DNA from: Macrolepiota albuminosa
Taxonomy: Eukaryota > Basidiomycota > Agaricomycetes > Agaricales > Agaricaceae
Assembly: GCA_027475525.1 (NCBI GenBank)
Contig: JAMWFC010000082.1
Span: forward strand, 1-64,000
Length of the DNA: 64,000 bases
Direction: 5' to 3'
Position numbers and translations under genes: made by a program. The notes beneath the pieces are model-generated. The model had not been told where the DNA came from. It did no database searches and saw only the letters and a list, made by a program, of their open reading frames with translations. Of the stretch, positions 49,301 to 61,511 are shown in pieces; the stretch's first letter is position 1, and every line of letters begins with the position of its first letter.

Positions 49301-50775
49301 GTGATGACTCGCACTCATTGATAGCTTCATCGGGTACAATAGGTTTGCGGGGGTGGGGTTTACGTGTGGCTCGAAGATGGTTCATTTGCTTGCCAACAGT
49401 GTCTACAATTTCCTTTGGTATAATATATGAGGGGTTATAGAAATGAGGTGAGTCTCCCGCAGATCGTAGATGTCGATGGTTGAAATTGCCATCAACACAC
49501 ACTTGAATATCTCCGCCCCTGGATTCTCATGTAAATGAATGAGCCTTTCAAAGACTGGAACAACGCTTACTCTTGTTCCAAAGATCGCCCAAATAAGTCA
49601 CCTCCAAAACAACACGGACACCTCTGTTGTAACACACGTGCGCACTCGCCGGGAGTTAATTGGGTCAATTGAGTCGATGATGAAGTACTGGATTGAGGGG
49701 GGCTCGAAGATGATTGAGAAAATGCAATCGTGGATTGCTGTTGCAACTGAGTAGCGTGTTGTTGTAACCGAGTGTCTGCGTCGCAGAGGGCAGCATCCAC
49801 TTGCTGTTCAATGCGTATTTGTAGATTGTTGTACCACTGTGCTGCGTAGCCGAGCCCTCGACGAAACGCATCCTGAATGGGTACACCCTATGTGCTCCTG
49901 AGTAATTGCAGTGACTGTGTTTGAAAAATAAAAACGTACTTTTTTATCAGTAATGATGTACCCTCTGCGTGCGTAAAATGTGTTCAGAGCACGTGCCATG
50001 GCATTGACAGCATCACATGACCTTTCAAAGAGAGCCCGGTAAAAATCGAGGAGGTGGACAGAAATTGCCATGCGAGGATATGAGGGGGCAGTAGGGAATA
50101 ATCCATGTGTTACGAGTACATGTGGAAGGTCTTCGCAGTTGCACCAGTGGACGGAAAGCTTATGGAAGTCTGAATCGACAATGAGTTCTATCACGAAACA
50201 ATAAAAAGCGTCAACTTACAGTCCTGGAACAAGCAGAGTACTTCATTTATCTTGGCCTGACAGCCAGCTCTGCACTTTGCTCTGAGGCTAAAAACCCTCT
50301 CTGGGATATTCCCGATCGATTTCGAAGTATATTCCATCGCGGGCGTTACAAGTCGTGCAAGAAGATTAGTCCAATTCGAATACAGATCTTTGGCCGCCTG
50401 ATTTGGCACAATACGCCGAGATTTATGTTCGTCGTCTTGGGTTATGTCGATGCAGTCTGGTCCAGGCAGCATATGATCATCAAGAATGGTAGGTTCATCT
50501 ACAGGAAGCAGTTCGGGTGCGGGTGTAGCAGGAGTATCATCATTACGTGGGAGAGGTGTCAGTGGATCAACGATGCCTGCAGCGCGCATCTCTGCCTGCC
50601 TCTTGAGCAGGTCAATTTTTGCCTGCAGACTCGCAATTTGCTCCGTCCTACCAAAGTACTGTACATACTGAGTTGTTTTTGACTTGTTTCCTCGTTTAAT
50701 CGGGCTCTTGAATTGCTTTCCCAAGCCAGATGTCGAAGGCTGTTGAGCACGCGTTGGGTACTTGGGTGGAGGCAT
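46369..50775 (-). CDS. KDZ transposase with C-terminal Ulp1-type (C48) protease
   Basis: Read from ATG 50775 ('MPPPKYPTRAQQPSTSG'). A KDZ-associated Cys cluster follows ('CRAGCQAKI', 'HWCNCEDLPHVLV', 'CPCCFGGD'). The transposase core has 'VCVDGNFNHRHLRSAG', 'DDTGLMALVCRHDIPIF', 'ALYDVGCVLDRS', 'MHAFVHQWACQV' and 'LTDGEGVERLWSRLRKL', the conserved D/H/E-rich blocks of the family. A long helical linker leads to a Ulp1-like protease with catalytic His in HWVMC (46771-46773), Asp in FDSF (46721-46723) and Cys in DCGVWV (46501-46503). Known KDZ transposases use an RNase-H-like fold; Ulp1 domains cleave SUMO-type conjugates. An in-frame TGA at 48382-48384, where CGA would fit, separates transposase and protease, so this copy is probably defective. 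One junction near 47650-47690 does not splice cleanly in frame. TAA ends it at 46369. Confidence 0.85.
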
Positions 50776-51025
50776 TGTTGTAGACAGTGTAATTGACAAG
50801 TTAGGAATGCCGAATATATACATGACTAATACTAAATTTGAATGCATCGAATGGAGAAGAGGTTGAGAGGTATGCAGGTATAAAATGTGAGGTCTGGAGG
50901 TAGAGGTCAGGCGGTAATCGGGGATCTTGAGAGGTGATCTGGAATCTCGGGAGGTCCTAATTTGGTAAAAGGAAGCATGACCTCACAACCTCCCTAACGT
51001 TTAGGCCCCTTCCTGTCCTATCCAG

Positions 51026-51075
51026 TAACCCCCCTAAAGTGCCATCAAGAAGCACGAAGTGTCCTGCCTTAGGTG
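51026..51075. repeat. Right terminal inverted repeat of the KDZ element
   Basis: The reverse complement begins CACCTAAGGCAGGAC. It is identical to the left repeat over 30 bp (51026-51055). Confidence 0.9.
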
Positions 51076-51083
51076 CCGATGCA
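51076..51083. repeat. 8-bp target-site duplication, right copy
   Basis: CCGATGCA, identical to 39534-39541. Confidence 0.85.
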
Positions 51084-53522
51084 TAGATGATTAGCTGAAC
51101 CAAAAAAAGAAAAGAAATAAAAGGTATAAAGTTGCATGTCGTCTACAATCACTTGAATTTGTTGGATCAAGGTCCTTCCACGCTTCGCCTTTGGCATCAT
51201 AACCATGATCTACTTTTAACACTACCACCGACATTCCAAGCTTGGAGCTTTAATACGGGACGACAGCCACACTTGTTCGTCTCGGTTGTACGTCTACAAA
51301 TCCTTGATGCTCATTCGCAAAGTCCCACTTCCCTATCTTGAACTAAAAAACTACAAACTCACAGAAAGATATCATCAGGGACAAGAGATATCAAAGGCAA
51401 ATATAGTAGTCTGAAGTCAGGACCAAAGGCGAGATTGAAGCTTGAGATCAGGGCTCACGGGTTCGCTGGCGCTGGTCTCGACTCTCCGTGCTTCCGGGTC
51501 TCGGAGTTGGACAAAAAGTGGGAGGCCCGAGTTGGTTGATCAAATAGGCGGAGGAAGACATGTTCAAGATCGAAAGGGGCTGGTGGGACTAGAGCGGCGC
51601 ATCTTTCACCTTTCTTCAGATTTCTTAATATGCCAGAGCCCGCGTGTCATCATCCTCACCTCATTACGTATAATGCTATTAATCCCGCCTCACGGAACTC
51701 TATCTGAGTCGTCTGTCAACTCCCACTCCACCTTTCCTCTCTCAGCCACAGTTGGTCCGCCGGGCACAAGGGTCTAGGCATCTTTGATTGTGATGGCCAA
51801 AAAAAATGCAGGGGTTGAAATAAGTTTAATCTTTGGATTATACGCTATACGGAGCAAGAAGCCGGCGGAAGCATGAGGCTGGTTGTAAATCGAGTCAGTA
51901 GACAAAACAGCGGAGCCAGTGCAAAACATCAGATTTAGGCTTTCTGGTGCTATGTTGAGCGCATCTCCATCTCCCCCAGCAATTTTTTCCTTCGGTAACT
52001 TACTGGACCAGAGCTCTCGCATTGAGAAAATCACTTCCTCGTTTCATTCTCTCGTCACAGGGTTCTCCAACTCTCACTCCCATTTCCTCACCTTGAACGC
52101 TTATCAATCCGCACTCACTGAGTTGAGCAGATAGTCCTCATAAGTGGAAGGAGAGATGTCCTCGATCGTGAAAATGATGACACGATAAACGAGAGATAAA
52201 TCGTATGCCAAGAGAAAGAGCGAGGATGTGGGCCATCAGGCCTGGTATTGAGCGTTGAGTTGAGAATGAGCTCATGGACTTGTGGGCATTAGTCTAGGCT
52301 TTTTAACGTTTGAGTCTCGAGTCAGGCCCCAGAAGTAGGGAAGGAGGCCGGAACCCAAGGGCAATCGAATGGGTAGAGAGCATGACCATTTCCCAGTCAA
52401 GGTCGAGGTTGATGGTAGCTTGAAGAGCTTGGACTCGAACTTTGGTAGGCTTGCGCCTGAATAGAATGCTTAGCCAAATGTGATAGAAACAAGACCTCGG
52501 AATATCAGATAAAAATTCAATCTCATTGCAGTAGAACGGCGCGACTGATGTAGAACTAGGATAGGATACCAACGACATCGAAGGAGTAATGAATCGAAGT
52601 GAGCGATGAAACGACGAACGTTGAAGAGTTGGGGATATCGATATGAAATTGTTGACCAGGAATCAGAGATTGACACGTGGTCACTCCACTAGCAGACTTA
52701 AGATAAATTGGAAGACTGGAGTTCAGAGACCGACAGGCTCCCGCCAATTCTGTTAATGCCTGGATCCCTCAAACGTAAGCTCTTGTTTGATTCGATATGG
52801 GAATGAATGGGCGTACTTGAAGGTCAAGCATATGCAGAAAGCGGCACAGATTAGTTGGCAGTTTCCGATCTCTGTTGACATAGATACACGGTGATTTGCC
52901 TTGCACAGCACCTAGAGACAATGATATGTTGAATAGTGATAATAAAATCAACTGAACTTACCTATTTTTTAACCGTCTCTATGTCATGTCTCTTTGTTCA
53001 ACATCGATAAGGCAACTATGTCGCGCTTTCCTCGCCATCTTCCTTCAAAGGCTGAATGCACTATTGCAAGGGGCGGAAACCCGGAAGGTCGAAGTATTTC
53101 TCGGCAGCTTTGGTCAGTCTTCTGGCCGTCGACGTAAACAGATCTTGCATGTCTCGAGCTTGCCCGAACGACGACTGTACTACACGGTTAGTCTTTTTCC
53201 CGAAGGGATCTTCCGAGTTATTACCATCCACCGAGCTTCAATAAGAGTCTCAGTCAGTGCTAGAGGGTCGTACGCCATCCAGATTCAATCGAACTACATA
53301 ATCTACCCCTGACAATGAGCGTTCTGTTGGCATATACATCAAATTTGACTTACGCAAAATATTATCACGCGGCGTATGCATATGGGGCTGTCGATGTGTC
53401 GAACGTCTGAAGAATGTCTCGGACTGAGGTCCAAGGTCACGCGAATCACATGACATCTAATCTCCACAAATAAGTACATTCTTCAAGAACCATGCAAACA
53501 ACTTCTGGACAACTCAACCATA
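51084..53522. other. No gene recognised right of the KDZ element
   Basis: Only short unrelated frames. The longest (51442-51777 plus, 51774-52034 minus) show no domain and no convincing splice chain. Confidence 0.5.
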
Positions 53523-56500
53523 CTAAGTAACAGTTAAATTCGTCTGCAGAAAGACGGCGTCACTCGTTCCAACTTTCACAGCAAAAACCCCTGGTTCAAC
53601 GATCCACTTATTCTGCACGCCCCACACCGCAAGCTGCGAAGACAAAACAGGTATTGTGACGGTTGTCGATCCTCCAGCTCTGTATCCACAACATGTCAAA
53701 GTACACGTTTGAGAAGGAGAGGAGAACATACGGGATTTCGACTTTTTTAAAGCCTACGAGCTGTTGATTCGGTGTGACAACAGATGAGACGAGGTCGGTG
53801 ATGTATACCTACACGACTGTCCGTTAGCAATGAGAATAAAATCTTTGTGTGCCAATTCATGAACCTGCACAACTTCCTTCCCGGCAACAGATCCAGTATT
53901 GTGCACGGTAACGCTGACGGTGAAATCTTGTGACTGTTTGATCGTCGACGAAGACAACTCAAGATTCGTACTGTATCGCAGATCAGCAAAAAAGCTCGAA
54001 ACCTCGTAACAGGTATGTGTTCACTAGTTGAAAGTGGTATAACTCAACCCATGTCCGAAGCTCCACAATGGAATCGGGCTATCGAGCACGTACTATCCAA
54101 CTCATTACTACCCCCGACAGTATAATCCGCAGAACACGCACCTGGTGACCGAATTTGAGAGTACCGTTATCGAAGACAAACCCAGGGTCAAGAGGTCTGC
54201 TACCTTTGAGATAGTTGTAGAATGCGGGCGTCGTGCCAACACTTCGGGGGAACGAAACGGGGAGTTTTCCTGTTCTCGCAAGATACTCAATACCAACTGG
54301 ACTGGAATGTCAATGAACGCACCGGAGGGATTAATAGCACCAAAGATGATTTCCGCAATTGCCAGTCCTGTAGAATAGAAATTCAGTTAAAAGAAATAGA
54401 AACACGCCCTGCATCAAAGTACTTACCACCCATCTCTCCGGGATAAAACTGCTGAACCACAGCATCAGCATCTAACGCAATTCACGCATCCATCAGTTAG
54501 CTATTGGTCCCTCAGAAGCAGCAAAACGACACTCACGAGCCTGTATCCACGGTTCCGCAATTGGCTTCCCACTCACAAAGACCACGATAGTCGGTTTCCC
54601 AGATTCCTTCACAGCTTGCACGAGCGCCAGCTGTGCACCGACAAGTCCGAGACCCGAAAGGTCGACGTGTTCGCCCGTTGTTGCATTCGTCCCGGGCGTC
54701 CAGAGGTTTGTTTGGTCAAGAGACCATGTGCCCACCTACGTCCAGCGCATAAGTACAATAGTAAGTATGTCAGAGGGAAGAAGGAGGAGGAAGAGCACTA
54801 TACATACCATAACAACAGCGACGTCCGAGTTCCTCGCAGCTTCAACCGCACCCGTGATGCCCGACTCATCGTTCGACCACAATTCACACCCCTGCGCAAA
54901 GTTAATCTTCGTGGAGCTCGATATGTTTGCGAGGTATTGCTTGAACCCCGCGAGGGGCGTAATACCTCTCCTTGACGCGTTTAGGAAGACGTAATCGCCG
55001 AACTGAGCTCCCAATGAATTATGTGTCAGTGGAGAGGAGATAATGTATGTATAGAACGCACGGTGACGCGGTTGACTTGGGGACCAATAAGAGCTACGGA
55101 ACCAACGTTTGTGCTGAGTGGGAGCGTGTTCCCTCTGTTTTCGAGAAGGACAATGCTCCCTGTATCTGCGGCATGGAGGATTTCTTTAGATTTTGGGGTG
55201 CGGATGGAGGAGAGGTAGTCCTCGTAAGGGTAGGGATCTATCACAGACAATCGCTAAGGATAATGAGCTGGCTACAGGAGAGAAGAGTACTTACTCTCGA
55301 ACAATCCAAGGGCAAATTTGGTTCGGAGGATGCCTTTGAGGGTGCCGTCGATTGAGTCCATGCTCACATTTCCGGCTCGAACTTGATCTTACACATGGTC
55401 AGTATGAACTGTACTGAAGTCGACGAGGGGTCCGGTACCTGGAAGAGTGAGAAAGGTGTATGTCCCTATGTAATTGGTATGAATGAGAAGCGAAGACGAG
55501 CAGTAGTAAACAAAGCCTTACCACCACCCATCTCTCCGCTGAAGTTGTCCACCGTTACTTTGGCTGCGCATTCCCGCGTCTCGCATGTCCCATGAAGCGT
55601 AATAAGAAGATCTACGGATCCCGCATCCGTAGTTACCCAGTATTTGTATCCCCACTCGTTCCTCAGCTATTGCCAGTATTCATGAGGAAGAACCGATTAC
55701 CGACACGAATAAGGGACTCACGATATCGGTCAATAGATCTATACACGGATAACAGGTGTGAGATATCGGCCGGCCACAAAGACAATTACTCACGAGTATT
55801 GGCGATAGCAGGTATACCATCATAGCTAGAGTATGCTGTCATGATTGACAGGCTGTCAATGCATGCGCGGTTAAACGGCTTAAGATACATAGTGCGCAGT
55901 TCTCGCTCGCCACCGGACACCTGCGCCAAATTGCTGTCAAAATATCCATGAGCTCTCTATACGACCCTTTAATCGGGACCGAGAGACAGAAAAAACAGGA
56001 GGAAAAAACACGCACAGACCTCCCTGTGGACTCCCAAACGCAGCAAAATGCTTACACGTCGCCGCAACACGCGCAATCGCCGTCTCACTAGTATTCTTCC
56101 TCCTTCCAGTCTGCATCCCGGTAACGAATGCATGGCCCATTTCGCCCGTCAGAAACGGATCTTCCCCAAAGTTCTCCTCGACCCGACCCCACCGGAGTTC
56201 ACGCGAAAGATCAAGCACAGGTGCGAACATATGCGTGATCCCAAGGCCTTCCGCTTCATCAGAGGCTATGCTGGCGACTTGAGATACGAGGTCTGTGTCG
56301 AAGGATGCCGCGAGGCCGATAGGAGAAGGGAATATTGTCCCATTGTCCGTGAACCCGTGGAGGCCTGTGGAACATGAGACGGCAATTGAAGTTTGAGAGG
56401 GACAGCGGACCTTCGGATTGGAAAAGCGCAGGTATGCCGAGTGTTGTATTTTCCATCAAGTAATGCTGGCCAATATTTATTGCGTAGACGAGCTTTTCGT

Positions 56501-56981
56501 AGGGAGTGAGGTATCCTGCCCAGATGCTTCCACCCTTGAGCCGCATCATTTCTTCCTGTACGAGGTCAAAGCTTCAAGCACACAGCGAACCCCGTAAGTC
56601 TAACGTACAAGACCAGTTTCGTTGAAGACATGAGTGTTATCAAGAGGATCTGTGAGATTCATCCATCCATCCATATCACCTTGAATCCTGATATTACACG
56701 GTAAAAAACGCATCTGATACGAACAACAAAGGACATAAGTACAATTGAGAGACCTTTTCCTCCAATGTCATCCGGGGTAATAAGTCGGCGACACGATCTT
56801 CTATCGAAGCGTTAGGGTCTTTGTAGGTAGGAACAGAGCCATCTTTGTTCTTATCGCGAGCTTCAAGGCTGAAGTGCAAATCATCCCGCACACCGAGAGA
56901 GTTTTTTGCAGCGGCAGCCGCAAAGAGTAATAAAGCGGTAGTAAGTGCCAAAGACGGCGCAAATCTCCTTGGTGCTATCAT
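53523..56981 (-). CDS. Secreted glycoside hydrolase family 3 beta-glucosidase
   Basis: Cleaves terminal beta-linked glucose, probably outside the cell. Start 'MIAPRRFAPSLALTTALLLF' plus an Ala run is a clear signal peptide. The GH3 N-domain shows 'IEDRVADLLPRMTLEEKVS', 'LGIPALFQSEGLHGF', 'FAPVLDLSRELRWGRVEENF', 'GEDPFLTGEMG', 'CKHFAAFGSPQGG' and 'WVTTDAGSVDLLI', whose Asp is the expected nucleophile. The C-domain has 'ILHAADTGSIVLLENRGNTL', 'YVFLNASRRGITPLAGF', 'AQLALVQAVKESGKPTIVV', 'GGLAIAEIIFGAINPSG' and 'PLWSFGHGLSYTTF'. A fibronectin-III-like tail ends '..AVFLQTNLTVT' and stop at 53523. A dozen or so short introns interrupt it. All blocks are present without visible nonsense, so it looks functional. 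Likely roles are cellulose or glucan breakdown. No link to the PKS is implied by position. Confidence 0.9.
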
Positions 56982-57039
56982 GAGTGTGATCGTGCAGGAA
57001 ACGACAAGAGGGGGGCTAAGTTGATTAATATCGACTCCA

Positions 57040-57045
57040 TTTATA
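57040..57045 (-). promoter_or_regulatory. Possible TATA box of the GH3 gene
   Basis: TATAAA on the minus strand (within CACTATAAATGG), 59-64 bp upstream of the ATG at 56981. Confidence 0.5.
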
Positions 57046-58063
57046 GTGAAAGCTGCGACTCACGCACTACCAGTTTCGGTCCACGTTGCATGCTAAATGG
57101 GGCCAAAAGATGCATCTGAGCTGGACCTCTTAACGCGACAGCATGTAGGCGCAGTTAAAAAAGGACCATAGAAAGAACAGGTGACCGGCGGGCCACGCTA
57201 TACACGGCCGCGATGTTGCGTGCGACGGTTGAGGGCGGTCCGTCCCCTAAGCTCCGAGATTCTTCCATGAACTAAATCCAAACAATGAGATTGGAGTAAT
57301 AAGAGACGGATGAAAGTAGTTGTCAGACTAGGCTGTTGGCTGTTGGCTGAGACTCCGACGTCAAGGAAGATAGAGAAGAGTTGGGACGTGGGACATCGTG
57401 GGATAAAATGGATATATTCAAGAGTACAATTGAGCAGTATTGGAGGGAAATAAGTATTCCAGAGGAGCCACGTCTGAGTTTCTCGAAGTTCGTTTTCGCT
57501 CAACTTGTTCACGTGCTGCTGTCCTGCGGCTTGGATTCGACCCTCTAACTTTGGTGGACACCGGTGTCGGCGAAACTACTCTTCCTTGACGCCAAATGCA
57601 CGAATGGCATAGAAACCGGATGCGAAAGGCGCGGCTGTCTGAAAACGTTTTCAAGAAAAGCTCGGAAACAGAAGGTGCCATTTCTAGACAGATCAAGGTC
57701 CCGTAATTCTCCTGGACGCATCGATTAGACTCGAACGCGATCAAAAATATTCTATAGAGAGGAGAGCTTTGATTAGGTCAAGATACGGACTTGTTTGATG
57801 ACCAGCACTAGCAAAACTTTTTGTTGATGTGAACGGAAGTTTGAGGATTTAGTACTTTAGTAGATAATGACTTCGCACACATTATTAGCATATGTCAAGA
57901 ATTGGCTTTGAAGTTACAACACCATAAGGGGAGCATATAAATTAATATGTAAAACTGTCTTTGTAATTAGTAGGACGATTCGCGTATCGTATCCAATAAA
58001 TAATGAAGTAAGACACCATCCAGAAAATGATAGATAAACTTTGAATAGAGCCTCGACGTCCCT
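57046..58063. other. Intergenic, no gene recognised
   Basis: Minus-strand frames at 57198-57512 and 57418-57744 have no recognisable domain. Confidence 0.5.
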
Positions 58064-58875
58064 TCACTTCACTTCTGCTTTTCTGAAGCTATTCATTGCA
58101 TTACGTATTGCATTGGCGCGGCAGGCCACGTCAAGAAACCCCTGTACATGAGTAGGCTCCCACCCTTTCGGTAAGCGTTCGTTACCAATCCATTCACGCA
58201 TCCATTCTACGGGAACACCGACGTTATTCCCCGCACGGGTCTCCAAAACGCCAAGGATGATACCCATCTCGCCTCTGGCGATCTCTGCATGTAAAATTCC
58301 CAACTTTGGACATTGCTTTTCTCGCCGTACGCGAGCACGCGCAACGTCAGTTGCGTCCATCAAGATAGGCTTGTCACCAGACTCCTGACCTTTGGCCATT
58401 CGTGTGTCATCAAGAAGGGAACTGACCAGACGCTCGTTGATTTCAATAGGCGCATATCGCTGACCTGTTGGTGTGTCCTCATGTACAAGGCTAGCGTTAT
58501 GCTCTATCCGTCCATGCTCCCCGATCTCATGGAGGTCAACTCTCCGCATTTTTCGCAAGAGGAGGAAACCACCAAGAACCAGAAAACAAGCCAATGGAGT
58601 GGAGAGATTGTAACATGCTTTCAGGCCCCTGACAAGATCCCGTGGGCTGAGGTTCTTTCCGTCTCGTGCACTGTCAATAGTTAGAGGTGACTTCCGAAAT
58701 TGGCGGACGAAACGACGCACATGTAGCCGTGGTTTGCCATTGTGTTCAATGCAGGACATGGTGATCGGCTGTCATCATCCTGTGCAGGACACCACTCATA
58801 GGTCTTGCGTGTGACTGGGCAGTGGGACCCAGAGTGTGTATGCTTTTCAGTGGAATGGCAGGGAAGAGAAGACAT
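58064..58875 (-). CDS. Heme-thiolate peroxidase (chloroperoxidase / unspecific peroxygenase family)
   Basis: A 253-residue product if started at ATG 58875, with one intron at 58671-58720. The proximal heme-ligand motif is 'PCPALNTMANHGY', where the Cys binds heme iron as thiolate, followed by 'ARDGKNLSPRDLVRGLKACY'. 'EHNASLVHEDT' supplies the Glu-His-Asn motif typical of the Mg-binding and acid-base region. 'ATDVARARVRREKQCPKL', 'HAEIARGEMGIILGVLETRA' and 'VPVEWMREWIGNERLPKGW' complete the usual order. These enzymes use H2O2 to oxygenate or halogenate substrates and are normally secreted. The N-terminus lacks a signal peptide in this frame. In another frame, from an ATG at 58910, a hydrophobic stretch 'ALILCLLFPAIPL' runs to the same region, so a missed exon or 1-nt shift may hide the true signal. 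It could act as a tailoring enzyme but lies 25 kb from the PKS. Confidence 0.82.
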
Positions 58876-58975
58876 AATATCAACGCGGGGGTAATCTTTC
58901 TCTCTTCCATGTCTGTGCTATTTAAGTTAATGCAAAGAGACAGGTACTTATCAGAGTACAGCTGTATTTCAAGCA

Positions 58976-61040
58976 AAATCTCATGGATTCAGGAAAAAAG
59001 ATCAGTTTCAGGATGTCAACAGCGAGACAACTCAACTTTTCCGTTTTGATCCTCTGACACAGCTGGATACCGAGAACCCATGACTAAACTCCAAGAGTGA
59101 AATTAGAATATCAATCTATAATGTGCAGATGTGCAGACCTAAGTAAAAAGACAGAGATGTACTTATCCACAGCGTCCATAATGACTCGGAAACCATGATC
59201 AATAATTATTAATCAGGGTTACCGGCCCGGTCCGCTTCGCACATTTCTACTTCACAGCCTTGTCTTGTTCTACATCCCTGGTATCATAGTTTCTATCCCA
59301 TCGCAATCAAAACAGCCCGGGAGCCAGCGTTTCTCTGATAACTTACTGCCGCAGTCTTGTATGGATCTTGGTCATCATCTGTTTCTTGTAAATTTCTCGT
59401 TGAGTACCTCCTCAGGTTGGCTGTACAAATAACCATAGAATACCATGCTTCCTTACCGCCCTCATGGTCAGCCCTATTTGCATACATTCCCATCTCAAGG
59501 TCTCAATCAAAGCAGCAATCAAAGCAGTGTGTGATTTTTCACGCGATTCACCTTCCTGTGCCACACAAAATAACCAATGTTTAATCACACTGTCTGTCCA
59601 TCCAAATGATTGTTTCGACAAGTCAACAACTACATCAAAATGTTTTATCATGATATCAATGTAATGTCTTCAAGTATGTCAAGAAATAACATATCGATCT
59701 TTCCCTTTATCACAATTTCCCATCACTCTCCGCATCTTCTCATGTTTTATTCCCTACATTGTAAGGATATGCAACGTCAGTTGACACGCTGTATTCCAAA
59801 TGATGCGAAGGGCTAGAGCCGATGGGAACGGATGAAATTAAGGCGGCTAGTGGACGTTTTCTGTAGTGATCCGATACCAAGATTCTTCGCCTCAAAGATT
59901 ATATCAGGCGAATCCAGAAATAGAGGTATCAACAACGTTTTGGAGAATTTATGACCCGTCCGCAATAGTCCTGCACCGAGTACTTGAATACAGTTCACTA
60001 CGTGCCTGTCATCCGCTGTAGATTCTTTGACAGGGTACAGCAGCATTTTTACGGCATTTGTTGGGATAGCTGTGTGTCTCACCAAGAATGATCGCCGTTC
60101 CTCAGTCATCTGTCTATACGGACCTCGGCTGCAATTTGTGTTCTCACCTTCCGTATTGTCCCGCCTGTACTACCCTAGCTGTCGGGAGTACATACAAGGT
60201 AAGCAATTGACAAATGATTGATCGATGTTTTTTTTTACGTCTACTTATACTAATATTTAATTTTAACCACACCATCGCCCGCTCAACGACTCCACCTCAT
60301 ACCAGGTCCTGTGCCCTTCACGATGACGTTGACCATGGCCCGCACACTGCCACGGCCCTTCTTGCCCCTCTAACGGCCGCCTTTCCCCCCTTCCTTCACA
60401 TTCAGGTCTTGCTCTGTGTCCACCACGTCATCACGCGGAGCCTCTGGAGGCTTTCGGAGTGTTGAGGCATCTCTTGAGTCCTTAAGACAGCTCCCGCCAC
60501 CAACGTCATTCAACATGTTTCCATTCGATCCGTAATCCAAGCCCACTTTCTGTCAGCGCATCTTCTACTTTATTTGTCGCCGCTCACATCTCCTACGCGA
60601 TACCTCACCGCAAAGAGTCACAGAAGGCACTCGGAAGACTCTGTACCCCTGCGCAGACACAAATATCGCCAGGCAAGTCATTCTAACATCTTTATACTTA
60701 CGTTTTTTAGCTGCCCCTACTTCTCGTTCACCCGACGAGCGCTCGGATGGCACCTCCCACCAACGTCCTATTTGACACTCCGGTGCGTTGTAAGTCAGGA
60801 AGTTTTATTTTGTCGTACTAACGTTATTCTTACACCGTGCAGTTGCTGCCACCGCTCATCTCCCTCTTATGCCACCTGCATTCGAAAGGTTGTGCAGTGC
60901 ATGAGCCCTCGCGGAGAGCTTTCTGCACACCTAAAGTGTTAGAATCCGAGCTACCAGCACCTGTAATATACAGACTACGTTAGAGTCTGATCTATAGGTA
61001 CAGTAAGTATTTCGTTCGTATCATTATATATGGTAGAGCT
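58976..61040. other. Spacer without a convincing gene
   Basis: Short frames on both strands (59412-59651 minus, 59813-60109 minus, 60214-60465 plus, 60574-60942 plus) have no recognisable domain. The 60.2-60.9 kb stretch is pyrimidine-rich on the plus strand. Confidence 0.45.
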
Positions 61041-61044
61041 GACT

Positions 61045-61078
61045 CACCCTCAGTCTATAGCGTAAATGACTGAGGGTG
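61045..61078. repeat. Perfect 11-bp-stem hairpin, copy 1
   Basis: CACCCTCAGTC at 61045-61055 pairs with GACTGAGGGTG at 61068-61078 across a 12-nt loop. A related hairpin lies at 61512-61544. Confidence 0.75.
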
Positions 61079-61205
61079 TCGTCGTATTGTAGGGTATATA
61101 TATCTATGCATTCCTTTGTCCAGTGGTAACAAAGATGTGGTGTGATATGTGTGAAATGGTGAAAGGGGTCAAAGAGGGTCGTCACGCTTACGAAGCTCCG
61201 GATCG

Positions 61206-61258
61206 CAACATAAAGCAGCACACTTCGTGCTCCTTGATGGCACCTTAGGGGGGCTATT
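61206..61258 (+). repeat. Third KDZ-type terminal repeat, diverged
   Basis: 'GCACACTTCGTGCTCCTTG' and 'GGCACCTTAGGGGGGCTATT' match the right-end repeat at 51026-51075 (reverse complement) and the left one at 39542-39591 with a few transitions. Its orientation implies an element extending rightwards. No partner repeat was found in the window. Confidence 0.7.
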
Positions 61259-61511
61259 TGTTGCTGTCGAAAGTTAGGGTTCACACAGACTGATATAAGT
61301 TTTGTGGAGCGAGATTATACTGGACCGAGATTGATTAAAAATAGAATTGGGGGATGGAAAAGGTTTTTGAGAAGACAAAGATGGGCATCGAAACAAGAGT
61401 CATTGTGAGAACCCGATCGATTAAACACTTGTTGACTGCTGATAATGACAAGTAAGTTTATCTACGATAGTTATGTCAGTATATTCGTAGTAATGTAAGT
61501 ATGATTCGGCT

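Larger units (their letters stand above)
39542..51075. mobile_element. Full-length KDZ-superfamily DNA transposon, 11,534 bp
   Basis: The boundaries rest on three agreeing signals: ~50-bp terminal inverted repeats starting CACC (39542-39591 and 51026-51075), a perfect 8-bp direct repeat CCGATGCA outside both, and a KDZ transposase gene inside. KDZ (Kyakuja-Dileera-Zisupton) elements are described from fungi and other eukaryotes; in mushrooms they are long and carry passenger genes. This copy holds the transposase/Ulp1 gene (46369-50775, minus), a large low-complexity protein (40149-44534, minus) and a small basic protein (45502-46274, plus). The intact target duplication argues for fairly recent insertion, but three in-frame TGA codons suggest the copy is no longer autonomous. 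44535-45501 and 50776-51025 inside it hold no gene. Confidence 0.88.

Noticed and set aside
51774..52034. 86-residue minus-strand frame as a gene
   Set aside because: No recognisable domain, no convincing splice partners and no promoter signal.
57500..57600. Possible tRNA gene (GGGTCGAATCC on the minus strand)
   Set aside because: The loop lacks the TTC of a T-arm, the flanking bases do not form a 5-bp stem, and no acceptor or D-arm pairing could be found.
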